From Actinomycetes bacterium (lineage in GTDB: Bacteria; Actinomycetota; Acidimicrobiia; Acidimicrobiales; JAJZXF01), in contig JAJZXF010000008.1 in the NCBI GenBank assembly GCA_021802485.1, positions 1 through 51,057 on the forward strand: DNA of 51,057 nucleotides, read 5' to 3'. Within the stretch, counting starts at the first letter, position 1, and each line of letters starts with the position of its first letter. Both the position numbers and the translations under genes were made by a program. The notes under the pieces were generated by a model that made no database searches, had not been told where the DNA came from, and saw nothing but the letters and a program-made list of their open reading frames with translations. Positions 17,989 through 25,593 of this stretch are shown here, one piece after another.

Positions 17989-18415
17989 CCTGGTTCGCTA
18001 GTCGCACGGCTAGTCAGATCCCCAGCCGCGTCCCTTCCGTGACCAGGTTCTCGCCTTGTTGCGACAGAAGGGGCGACTAGGCCCGGGAGTCCCACCCGAA
18101 ACGACGCGGAATCTCCCGCCAGTGAGCCAGCCCCAGCAAAAAGCATGAAGGCTGCGTCTCATCTAGCGGCGACCTCATCGGTACGCTGTCGATCTGTTAG
18201 ATCGCCTACAGGCATTGTCGTAGCGCCCGCTGCTACCGCTCTTGAGGACCGGTATCGCTGACACTCAACCAGAGATCCCCACGGCGAGCCTTTTCGCCAC
18301 ATCAGCCGCCACGGAGGATACCCGTTGGCGACAACGAGCCGCTCGTCTGCAAGAGCCCTCGTCAAGCGCTTTGCGATCCCGGAAGCCAACGAGCGCGTTT
18401 CTTCCGTAGGCACAT
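17989..18415 (-). repeat. Interspersed repeat, copy 2 (long form, inverted)
   Basis: Reverse-complement copy of the element at 36,731-37,150. The similarity covers about 420 bp, from CCTGGTTC (17989) to the complement of TGTGCCTAC at 18415. It includes GGCGATCTAACAGATCGAC, which contains a CGATCT-AAC-AGATCG hairpin. It lies immediately upstream of, and divergent from, the mntA-hepT module. Confidence 0.85.
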
Positions 18416-18419
18416 TCAT
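18159..18419 (-). CDS. Possible 86-residue protein encoded by repeat copy 2
   Basis: Within the repeat, a frame from ATG 18419 reads MNVPTEETRSLASGIAKRL, ALADERLVVANGYPPWRLMW and SSRAVAAGATTMPVGDLTD. The matching frame in copy 3 preserves most residues, and about half of the differences fall at third codon positions. Copy 3, however, carries an in-frame TAG after GYPPWCET. This suggests an ancestral coding region that is now decaying. No ribosome binding site is clear and no family is recognised. It could instead be non-coding conservation. Confidence 0.3.
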   Translation of the reverse strand: MNVPTEETRSLASGIAKRLTRALADERLVVANGYPPWRLMWRKGSPWGSLVECQRYRSSRAVAAGATTMPVGDLTDRQRTDEVAAR

Positions 18420-18528
18420 TTGCCCAGGTGGACGACCTACCGCTTCGGCCAGCGTCGCCAAGCGCCATCGTTCGGCACGATTGAGAGCGTGTCGATGCCC
18501 ATAGACGATAAGTACTAGGCTGATCCTT

Positions 18529-19068
18529 GTGCCGCGCAACAACGTCTCGAACGTCTCGCCGGGACAGCTCCTTCGGGAAGCACGCACGAGCGTCCATCTG
18601 TCGCAGGCCGACGTCGCTCGTCGAGCACGCATTGCGCAAAGCGTGGTCAGCGCGTATGAGTCTGGTCGCAGAGAGCCCTCTGTCTCGACGCTCGAACGCC
18701 TCGTCAGCGCGACGGGCCACCGCCTGGTCCTCAACCTCGAGCGCACAGGCGATGGCTCGGCGCTCGGCCTTCCCGACACCCCGCTCGGTAGGCGGCTCCG
18801 CCAGCGTCGCCGCGCGGTGCTCGCCTGCGCGGCGCGTCACTGTGCGAGCAATGTCCGCGTCTTTGGAAGCGTGGCGCGTGGCGAGGACCAGCTAGACAGC
18901 GATGTTGATCTCGTGGTGGACCTGGATGGGAACGTCGGGCTTCTTGCCTTGGAAGCCCTGCGCAGAGAACTCTCGGAGATCCTTGGCGTCTCGGTCGATG
19001 TCGCTCCGTCAGACAGCTTACGACCTCGCGTTCGGGAAGACGTCCAACGCGAGGCCATCCCGCTGTGA
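18529..19068 (+). CDS. mntA: XRE-type HTH plus nucleotidyltransferase (MntA-like antitoxin)
   Basis: 179 residues from GTG 18529. The N-terminal XRE helix-turn-helix (about 10-63) reads LLREARTSVHLSQADVARRA, then QSVVSAYESGRREPSVSTLERL. The C-terminal minimal nucleotidyltransferase has GSVARGEDQLDSDVD, a perfect GS-x10-DxD motif (G113, D125, D127). In type VII toxin-antitoxin systems MntA AMPylates and silences the HEPN toxin HepT. The stop overlaps the next start (GTGA), as in intact mntA-hepT pairs. The fused HTH suggests it also autoregulates. The partner toxin here is truncated, so the antitoxin is orphaned. Confidence 0.8.
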   Translation: MPRNNVSNVSPGQLLREARTSVHLSQADVARRARIAQSVVSAYESGRREPSVSTLERLVSATGHRLVLNLERTGDGSALGLPDTPLGRRLRQRRRAVLACAARHCASNVRVFGSVARGEDQLDSDVDLVVDLDGNVGLLALEALRRELSEILGVSVDVAPSDSLRPRVREDVQREAIPL

Positions 19069-19225
19069 GCCCGAGACGCGATGACGAGCGCCTCGCAGAC
19101 ATCGTCGACGCAATTGCGGCGATCAGAAGCCACCTTGCCCGCGGTGACCTCTCTGACGGGCTAGTCTTCGATGTCGTTCGAGTGCGTCTCATTGAAATTG
19201 GCGAGGCAGTGAAGCTACTCAACCG
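19065..19225 (+). pseudogene. hepT: HepT (HEPN/DUF86) toxin, truncated by a transposon
   Basis: It begins MSPRRDDERLADIVDAIAAI, then RSHLARGDLSDGLVFDVVRVRLIEIGEAVKLL, the standard first half of HepT/DUF86 proteins. Homology stops right after IGEAVK-L, and transposase-derived sequence continues in the same frame. The second half, which carries the catalytic RNxxxH/RX4HXY motif of the HEPN RNase, is missing. The product cannot be an active toxin. The 3' boundary is approximate. Confidence 0.75.
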
Positions 19226-20318
19226 TTCCTATACACTGCGCGATAGTGAGTATCGCTCAGTGGGTGGCCCCGATGAGCCCTGGGCCACCTGGCGCGCTTC
19301 GCTTCCGGTAGGCGCTATGGTCTCACCACCACCGCTTCGCGAGTGCCTCGTGCGCCCGTGCGGTGGTTGCCTCCTTCGCGTCCTTGGCTCTGGTTGCCTG
19401 GTACTTAGCCGCGACGAGGTGCCAGAGGTCGTGCGGGCAATGATCGTAACCACCTGCTCAAGCGATCCGGTCCCCGCCTTCGTCGCTGTGCTTCAAAGAC
19501 TGGTGAGCTCCGGAGTCTCCCTGGGCGACATACTCGCCGATTCGGGCTATGCACACCGCATCCCCAACAACTGGGCGATCCCGTTGCGCATGCTCGGCGC
19601 TAATATCGTTACTGACCTGCACCCGGCCGATCGTGGCAAGGCGGGAACCTTTGCCGGAGCACGCTGCTTCAACGCCAACCTCTATTGCCCTGCGACCCCG
19701 GAGGCGCTCTTCGAGGTGGAACCGCTGTCAAGGTCAGCAAGCTCCGAGGAGATCGAAGATCACGATAAGAAGACCGCCGAGCTTGCTCGCTTCAAGCTGG
19801 GGAGATTGAGTGCAGATGACCCCGACGGATATCACCGTGTTGGGTGTCCGGCTCTCGCCAACAAGATTCGCTGTCCGCTGCGTGCAGACTCGATCGCTCT
19901 CTCATTCGATCGTCCCGAGGTTCTTTCAACCCCGAAGCATCCACCGACCTGTTGCATGCAGGCTAGCGTCACTGTGCCACCTGCGGTCAACGCGAAGACC
20001 CGCCAGAAGCACGACTACCCCTCCAGGGCCCATCGCATCTCCTACGGGCGCAGAACCGCTGTGGAGCGCTCGAATGCCCGGATCAAGGACCCCGCCACGG
20101 TCGATGTGTCGCGGGGCTGGTGTCGGGTGATGGGGCTCGTGGTGATGAGCCTGTTCTTGGTTTGCGGCCTCGTCGTGCGCAACATAGCGGTCATCGATGC
20201 CTTCGAGGAGCGCCAGGAAGAGAACGCTCGCCGGGCACAGCTCGGAAAACCCCTCCGCACACGCAAGCGCCGGCGCAAGACCTTGACAGATCTTGCGGGC
20301 GCAAATGCGCCACCGTAG
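19226..20318 (+). pseudogene. C-terminal two thirds of a DDE transposase
   Basis: The in-frame continuation of hepT contains DEVPEVVRAMIV...DPVPAFVAVLQRLVSSGVSL, ILADSGYAHRIPNNWAIPLR, LYCPATPEALFEVEPLSRSA, NAKTRQKHDYPSRAHR and RRTAVERSNARIKDPATVDV, then MGLVVMSLFLVCGLVVRN. This is the typical C-terminal half of a common actinobacterial transposase. The N-terminal part with the first catalytic residues is absent, so the element is dead. Its frame fuses to hepT by chance, giving a 417-codon chimeric frame that could be mis-annotated as one gene. Confidence 0.75.
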
Positions 20319-20503
20319 GCAGAACCGGACTCGCTGGCTGTAATGGCCTGATCCTCCGGGGTCGGGGGACCTTGCTGGGCCTTGCTGCACATGTGCACAG
20401 GCCCGACCACTTCCAGCGCACCGGCAGACGAGTCACAGGCCCATGGCACAATAAGCCTGCGCCCAAACGTGAAGTAGTGACGTCGTCAAACGTGAAGACG
20501 TCT
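20319..20503. other. Spacer between transposase remnant and tRNA
   Basis: No gene. AAACGTGAAG occurs twice (20465-20474 and 20488-20497), and GACGTC occurs twice between the repeat and the tRNA. This may be the footprint of an element that inserted beside the tRNA gene. Confidence 0.3.
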
Positions 20504-20579
20504 TGGTGGGGACGGAGGGAGTCGAACCCTCACTGGAGGCGGTTTAAGCGCCTTGCCTCTGCCATTGGGCTACGTCCCC
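20504..20579 (-). tRNA. Class I tRNA with anticodon UAA (nominally Leu, atypical)
   Basis: The minus strand folds fully: acceptor GGGGACG/CGTCCCC, D arm GCCCAATGGCAGAGGC, anticodon stem AGGCG/CGCCT around loop CTTAAAC, a 5-base variable loop CCAGT, and T arm GAGGG-TTCGACT-CCCTC, with discriminator A and encoded CCA. The centre of the loop gives anticodon UAA, which reads the Leu codon UUA. Bacterial tRNA-Leu normally has a long variable arm (class II), and this one does not. It may be a mobile-element-borne or otherwise non-standard tRNA. It lies between the transposase remnant and the esterase gene. Confidence 0.85.
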
Positions 20580-20690
20580 GAACTTAGATCACTGGCAGTG
20601 CTCACAATGTCGCCGAGGTCCACGAGTCAGGTGGCCATGCCGGAGCACCTTTGAGACGACAGCTTCCGGACTCGCCTCTGCGAGCCTTTG

Positions 20691-22328
20691 TTACTTGAAG
20701 AGCGTAGGTAAGTGATCGAAGGTCCCCCAGAAGTGCCGCTCCTCCTCCATTGGTGCTTCGACCACCTTGGAGTCTGCGCCAAACAGCATGGTAGCTCGCC
20801 TTGAAGGATCATACGTGGGCCATGGCCCCAGGCCACTGTGAGAAGGATCGCTTGAGTGCGCGAAAGAGATCCACGCGTCCTGCATCTGGGTGGAAAGTCG
20901 TTCGGCCTGCGGTCCCGAACCAGCAAAGAGACCTACGAACGGCGACGAAAGTGTTCCAAACACGAAGGGCAGTTCGAGCGCATGGCAAGCTCCAAGTGCT
21001 CCGTCGAACGCAGGGGCTTCCCATGCGAATAGGTAGGAAAACGTTGCCGGTTGATGAGCCGCCTGAGCCTCGGCCATGTGAATGGATGGCATCCTGAACA
21101 CCCAGTCCGTAGCGATTCCGGACCAGATATCGAAAGGCGTGGTGCTCTCGCCGCGACTGTTGTGTATCTCACGGTAGGCGCTGGCAACGCGTTCCACTGC
21201 CGAGGCAAGGTGTTCTGAGGAAGGGGTCTGCGTGGAGAGTCCACGGTGTTTAGCGGAGCTGCCTGCCTGCTCTTGGGAGCCGTCAGGTCCACCTATGCGT
21301 TCGCTGATCTGGGCGGCTGTGGATGCCATGAAGCTCACCAACTCCGCCTCGTCCATGTCCTTTACCCACTGCTCCGCAACCGCGAACAGCTTTACCTCAT
21401 CGCGGTTTGTTCCGATTAGAAGTGGGATGTCCGCAGCGCATCCCGCGGCAAGCGCCTGAATGGGAGTTTGGCGAATGAGATTGCCATCAAGGACCGGGCC
21501 GTAGGGTAACCCGAGCGCCCCCCCAGCCCTTTCTTCGATATGACCTTGAGCAGCAACTATTTCAGCGGCAGGTATCTTCCTCATTGCTACGGGATCCACC
21601 TCGTCAAGTCCAAGGATCTCTGCAACGGCCTCTGCAGTGCGAGCAGCTACATCCATGTTGACGACTAGTGGCGGTCCGGATTGAAGGATTGCCCTTCGGA
21701 ACAATCCCCGCGAGATTTCCGACGCCATGAGGCATCCAACGCTCATGGCCCCAGCGGATTCTCCGAAGATCGTGACGTTTTCCGGATCCCCGCCAAATCC
21801 GGCAATGTTCTCTCGCACCCAGGAAAGCGCGGCTACTTGGTCCAGAAGTCCCCAGTTGGCGTCGAATCCTGACGCTTCGTCTCGAAGGCGGGGGTGTGCG
21901 AGAAAGCCAAGCGTTCCAAGGCGGTAGTTAAGCGTTACCACGACCAGGTCGCCTCTCGTTGCAAGGGTCGTGCCATCATAGAGGACGCTCGCGCCAGAAC
22001 CAGCCACGAACCCGCCACCGTGAATCCAGACCATAACTGGTCTGCGAGACGAGTCGAGACCAGGAGTCCACACGTTGAGCGTGAGGCAGTCCTCGCTCCA
22101 TTCGCTCGGGTCGCCTGGTACGGCGGTGATCGGCGACGGTGGGAGTTGCGGTGCTATCGGGCCGAACTCGCGGGCGCTAAGGGGTTCTTTCCACGGCTTA
22201 GGCTGCACCGGCGGGCGCCACCTCAGGTCGCCTTCTGGGGCCAATGCGTAGGGAATTCCGCGAAAAACCCACGTGTCTGCCTCGCGGGATCCAATGACCT
22301 CACCGAGATGTGTTTGAACAGTGCCCAT
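20691..22328 (-). CDS. Type B carboxylesterase
   Basis: Alpha/beta-hydrolase of 545 residues, the normal length for carboxylesterase/para-nitrobenzyl-esterase proteins. The N-terminus GEVIGSREADTWVFRGIPYA is the family start. SEDCLTLNVWTP is the type-B signature 2. The oxyanion hole is WIHGGGFVAGS, the nucleophile is in FGESAGAMS, and the His region near GACHALELPFVFG closes the triad. No signal peptide is seen, so it is probably cytoplasmic. It is divergent from the NlpC/P60 gene. The natural ester substrate is unknown. Confidence 0.9.
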   Translation of the reverse strand: MGTVQTHLGEVIGSREADTWVFRGIPYALAPEGDLRWRPPVQPKPWKEPLSAREFGPIAPQLPPSPITAVPGDPSEWSEDCLTLNVWTPGLDSSRRPVMVWIHGGGFVAGSGASVLYDGTTLATRGDLVVVTLNYRLGTLGFLAHPRLRDEASGFDANWGLLDQVAALSWVRENIAGFGGDPENVTIFGESAGAMSVGCLMASEISRGLFRRAILQSGPPLVVNMDVAARTAEAVAEILGLDEVDPVAMRKIPAAEIVAAQGHIEERAGGALGLPYGPVLDGNLIRQTPIQALAAGCAADIPLLIGTNRDEVKLFAVAEQWVKDMDEAELVSFMASTAAQISERIGGPDGSQEQAGSSAKHRGLSTQTPSSEHLASAVERVASAYREIHNSRGESTTPFDIWSGIATDWVFRMPSIHMAEAQAAHQPATFSYLFAWEAPAFDGALGACHALELPFVFGTLSSPFVGLFAGSGPQAERLSTQMQDAWISFAHSSDPSHSGLGPWPTYDPSRRATMLFGADSKVVEAPMEEERHFWGTFDHLPTLFK

Positions 22329-22457
22329 GAACAGTTACCGCTTTCTTTCAACGACGGCCACCATTCGCGTGTTCCACGCTGATGCATAGCGGTCGTACCG
22401 GCCCCTCAGAGGATAGGCGCGCCCGTTGGGGGTAGGCAACGAGCTGTGTTGTTGTTG

Positions 22458-22486
22458 TTGTACAAAGTGGGTAGTGGTGTTAGAAT
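22458..22486 (+). promoter_or_regulatory. Sigma-70-type promoter giving a probable leaderless mRNA
   Basis: TTGTAC (22458-22463), a 17-bp spacer and TAGAAT (22481-22486) form a good consensus promoter. The ATG of the NlpC/P60 gene (22492) begins six bases after the -10 hexamer, where transcription should start. No Shine-Dalgarno sequence is present, so the message is probably leaderless, which is common in actinobacteria. Confidence 0.65.
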
Positions 22487-22491
22487 GAACA

Positions 22492-23784
22492 ATGATGGAG
22501 CGTGTGATCATACGCGTGTGTAATTGCCGTTCGTCGGATTGCGGAGCGTCCCCAGCTGCGCAGGCTCCCCAGGTGCGCGCGCGCCATCGGACCGTTTCGC
22601 AGAGCTTACATCGTTGCCTGCTCGGATACCCGTTCATGCTCTTGGTTTCGGCCGCGATGCTTCTTGGCGTCCTGCCGGCTGGCGAGGCGTCAGCCAGTCC
22701 CGTAGCTTCAAGTTCACCAGGCATCGCCTCGACCCAGAGCGAGGTGATGACGCTCGAACAGAAGATCCTTGCCCAGAGCGAGCAGATCGCATCCCTGAGC
22801 GAGCAGTTCGCTAAAGCTTCGTCGATGCTGGCCAGCATCGACTCGCGGGTTGCGCAGATCAATCTGGCCGTGGCTTTGACCAAGCTGCGAATAGCGACTG
22901 AGCAGTCACGTCTCAGGCGCGACGCGATCGACCAGTTCGTTCAGGACGCGCCAGCTTCGCAGCTCAGCATGCTCTTTGCTGGCAAAGCGAGCCAGCTTGG
23001 CCTGCGATCCCAATACATGGGGGTGATCCTTGGGAGTACGTCGGCTGATGTATCCACGCTGCAGGCAACCAGGCGTCACCTTGGTGGCCTTCAGGCTCGA
23101 TTGAAGATCGAGCAACAGAGCGCTGCGGCGACCGTCAGCCGAGTCCGTTCGAGCAGGAGTGCCGCAGTTGCAGCGAGCGCCTCTGAGCAGGCAATCCTTG
23201 TCAAGGTGAAAGGACAGCTGGCAGCCGAGATCGCACAACGCGCTGCTGCCCAAGCACGTGCAGCAGCAATTCAAGCTCAGCAAGCCGCGAGCGCAGCTCA
23301 GAGGCGAGCAGCAGCTCAGGTTGCAGCGGAGAGCTCGTTCCTCGCGGCGACCCTTGGGTCTCAACCGACCGGAACCACGCCCCCGCCTCCGCCCCCTACT
23401 GTACGGGGTTCCACGGCTGGCGCTATTGCGGTTCGAGCAGCTGAGTCCCAGTTGGGCGTGCCATATGTGTGGGGCGGTGCGACTCCAGGTGTCGGATTTG
23501 ACTGTTCTGGCCTGACGATGTGGGCATGGTCCCAGGCTGGGGTTCAGCTAGCTCATTTCGCAGCCACCCAGTATGCAGAGACAACCCATGTGCCTCTTTC
23601 GTCTCTGCAGCCGGGAGACTTGTTGTTTTACGATTTCGGCGGCAATGGGATCGATCATGTCACGATGTACGTCGGCTCGGGTCCCTATGGGTCATCCACC
23701 GTCATCCAGGCGGCGCACACCGGTACAAATGTCATGTTCTCTCCGATTTGGTACACCGGCCTGGTGGGAGCAGGTCAACCCTGA
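22492..23784 (+). CDS. Secreted NlpC/P60 (C40) peptidoglycan peptidase with coiled coil
   Basis: 430 residues. A hydrophobic segment around residues 42-66 (PFMLLVSAAMLLGVLPAGEA) is a signal peptide or anchor behind a long basic N-terminus. Two coiled-coil regions occupy about 80-280 (QKILAQSEQIASLSEQFAKA; later Ala/Gln-rich). After a short proline linker the NlpC/P60 domain has YVWGGATPGVGFDCSGL (catalytic Cys), QPGDLLFY, IDHVTMYVG (catalytic His) and IQAAHTG. The architecture matches RipA/RipC-type or CwlO-type hydrolases, whose coiled coil is regulated by FtsEX. A role in cell-wall cleavage at growth or division is likely. It is expressed from the leaderless promoter just upstream. Confidence 0.88.
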   Translation: MMERVIIRVCNCRSSDCGASPAAQAPQVRARHRTVSQSLHRCLLGYPFMLLVSAAMLLGVLPAGEASASPVASSSPGIASTQSEVMTLEQKILAQSEQIASLSEQFAKASSMLASIDSRVAQINLAVALTKLRIATEQSRLRRDAIDQFVQDAPASQLSMLFAGKASQLGLRSQYMGVILGSTSADVSTLQATRRHLGGLQARLKIEQQSAAATVSRVRSSRSAAVAASASEQAILVKVKGQLAAEIAQRAAAQARAAAIQAQQAASAAQRRAAAQVAAESSFLAATLGSQPTGTTPPPPPPTVRGSTAGAIAVRAAESQLGVPYVWGGATPGVGFDCSGLTMWAWSQAGVQLAHFAATQYAETTHVPLSSLQPGDLLFYDFGGNGIDHVTMYVGSGPYGSSTVIQAAHTGTNVMFSPIWYTGLVGAGQP

Positions 23785-23850
23785 TCACTCGATGTGTACG
23801 ACGCCTGAGAGCTGACCAGAGAGCTGGACCATTTAGCGTAGGCACGCGAG

Positions 23851-24636
23851 ATGGGCTGTGAGAAGCCGGAAACGTCGAGCAGAATGAGTTTTCGAGACAG
23901 TGGCCGGGACCAGGCAACGCTGTCGCGTTCGGTTGAGTTGTTCAGGGCGTTTAGAAAGGAGCAGACCGACCCGGCTTACTTCTACGAGCTTCTCGCTCGA
24001 GACACAGTTGCGCAGATGAGCAAGTACTGTGAGCTTGAAAACAAGCTGGTGTTGGATGTTGGCGGCGGTCCCGGGCATCTTGCCAAGGCGCTGCGTGAAC
24101 GTGGTGCCCGGGCCGCGTTCATCGAGTACGAGCCGGATGAGCTACTGGAGCAGGGCAGGAAGCTTGGTTGCGGGATCATTGGTGACGGATGTGAAATGCC
24201 GTTTGCCAGCGCGACCTTTGACCTTGCCTGCTCTTCCAATGTGCTCGAGCATGTACCGGAGCCCTTCCGAATGCTCGACGAGATGCTCCGAGTGGTACGG
24301 CCTGGTGGAGTGCTCTTTGTTGCCTTCACGAACTGGCATTCTCCCTGGGGGGGGCACGAGACCTCCCCCTGGCATTATTTCGGAGGCAAGCGGGCCGCAA
24401 GGCGCTTTGAGCGTCGCCACGGAAGGCCGCCGAAGAACCACTATGGCTCCTCGCTTTTCCCGCTTCAAGTGTCACATGTCCTTGCTTGGGCACATGGCCA
24501 GCACACAACCGGGACAGCTGAGCTTATCGAAGCATTTCCCCGTTACTACCCTCACTGGGCTCGCTGGGTAGTGTCGATCCCGATCCTGAGGGAACTAGCA
24601 ACGTGGAACCTTGCAATTGCGATGCGCCGTCGTTGA
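23851..24636 (+). CDS. SAM-dependent methyltransferase (Rv0224c-like)
   Basis: Class I methyltransferase of 261 residues. Motif I is LVLDVGGGPGHLAKAL with the acidic residue in FIEYEPDEL, then DGCEMPFASATFDLACSSNVLEHV and LRVVRPGGVLFVAFTNW. The C-terminal FTNWHSPWGGHETSPWHYFG...RHGRPPKNHYG is characteristic of the mycobacterial Rv0224c group. The start may be ATG 23851 or ATG 23884 (MSFRDSG). It precedes an acyltransferase and an epimerase gene on the same strand, which suggests a shared role in envelope lipid or glycolipid metabolism. The substrate is unknown. Confidence 0.85.
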   Translation: MGCEKPETSSRMSFRDSGRDQATLSRSVELFRAFRKEQTDPAYFYELLARDTVAQMSKYCELENKLVLDVGGGPGHLAKALRERGARAAFIEYEPDELLEQGRKLGCGIIGDGCEMPFASATFDLACSSNVLEHVPEPFRMLDEMLRVVRPGGVLFVAFTNWHSPWGGHETSPWHYFGGKRAARRFERRHGRPPKNHYGSSLFPLQVSHVLAWAHGQHTTGTAELIEAFPRYYPHWARWVVSIPILRELATWNLAIAMRRR

Positions 24637-24690
24637 TCTGAGGTTGCCAGGCTCGGTCCCGTGACCCCGGGTCGTGCTGGCGGAGATAGC

Positions 24691-25578
24691 ATGGGGGTTG
24701 TGACGACGGGCGGACAGGCTGCTGGGACGAACAAACGAGCGGCGCTTGTGCCGTTGCGAGCCGAGAGGCCGAAGGCGGCTCCATGTGACCCGCGAATGTC
24801 GGATGTTGACGAATGGGGCCGCTCCGAAAGGATGCGAACCATCATCCGGCGCCTGTCTACGCCGGTATACCGATACTGGTTCCGAGTGGAGTGGGAGGGC
24901 CTGGAGAAGATCCCCACCACGGGTGGAGCGTTGCTCGTAGCGAACCACGCTGGAGCGATCCCACCAGATGCGCCGATGATCATTCACGGGATCGAAGAGG
25001 AACTCGCCCGACCGGTGTACGGTCTCGCCGACTACTTTTTCAAGGAAATTCCCGTTGGGGGAACTCTTTGGGCTCGCCTTGGTGGCGTGACTGCCCATCC
25101 CGACAACGCACTAAGGCTCCTTGCCGACGAGGGACAGCTAGTGCTTGTGTTTCCAGAAGGCACAAAGGGCCCCAGCAAGACCTATGCCAGCCGCTATCGG
25201 CTAAGACGATTTGGCCGCGGGGGGTTCGTGGAAATCGCGATGCGGGCGGGAGTGCCGATAGTTCCCATAGCCGTAGTGGGGGCAGAAGAAGCAATGCCTA
25301 TCCTTTTCAGGTTGCCCCGTGTCGCGAAGAAGATCGGTCTACCCTACTTCCCGATCACGGTCAACCACCTGATGTTTGGCCCTATTGTTGGCAGCGCACT
25401 TTACTTCCCAGCCAAGTTTAAGATGAGAGTCTTGGACCCGATCAACTTTGATGTCGCGCCGGGACAGGAGCGTTACTCGAAGAGCAGGGTGATGGACGAA
25501 GCCGAGAATGTCCGCACGGAGATCCAGGAGGCTCTTTTCGACATGCTCCGCGACAGGCACTCTCCATGGCTGGGCTGA
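24691..25578 (+). CDS. PlsC-like lysophospholipid acyltransferase
   Basis: Acyltransferase of the glycerolipid (1-acylglycerol-3-phosphate) superfamily, 295 residues. The catalytic H-x4-D-like block is VANHAGAIPPDAPM, followed by the substrate-binding FPEGTKGPSKTY and VPIVPIAVVGAEEAMPIL. ATG 24691 is chosen because GGAG sits five bases upstream; GTG 24661 is also in frame. It resembles M. tuberculosis Rv0502, which also lies beside an epimerase gene (Rv0501). The next gene starts 15 bases after this stop, so the two are probably co-transcribed. Likely a membrane-associated enzyme of phospholipid or glycolipid synthesis. Confidence 0.85.
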   Translation: MGVVTTGGQAAGTNKRAALVPLRAERPKAAPCDPRMSDVDEWGRSERMRTIIRRLSTPVYRYWFRVEWEGLEKIPTTGGALLVANHAGAIPPDAPMIIHGIEEELARPVYGLADYFFKEIPVGGTLWARLGGVTAHPDNALRLLADEGQLVLVFPEGTKGPSKTYASRYRLRRFGRGGFVEIAMRAGVPIVPIAVVGAEEAMPILFRLPRVAKKIGLPYFPITVNHLMFGPIVGSALYFPAKFKMRVLDPINFDVAPGQERYSKSRVMDEAENVRTEIQEALFDMLRDRHSPWLG

Positions 25579-25593
25579 TCTTGATGAGCACCG

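Noticed and set aside
17711-18001. 96-codon plus-strand frame after the 264-residue hypothetical gene
   Set aside because: Overlaps the preceding gene, ends inside the repeat boundary, has no start signal and competes with an equally open minus-strand frame.
15994-18415. Possibility that the repeats are a CRISPR array or integron attC sites
   Set aside because: Only three copies of ~240-420 bp, kilobases apart and in mixed orientation; no short regular repeats, spacers, cas genes or integrase.
19065-20318. Single 417-residue 'fusion protein'
   Set aside because: The first ~54 residues are the start of HepT and the rest is a transposase C-terminal region. The joint is an insertion boundary, not a designed fusion.
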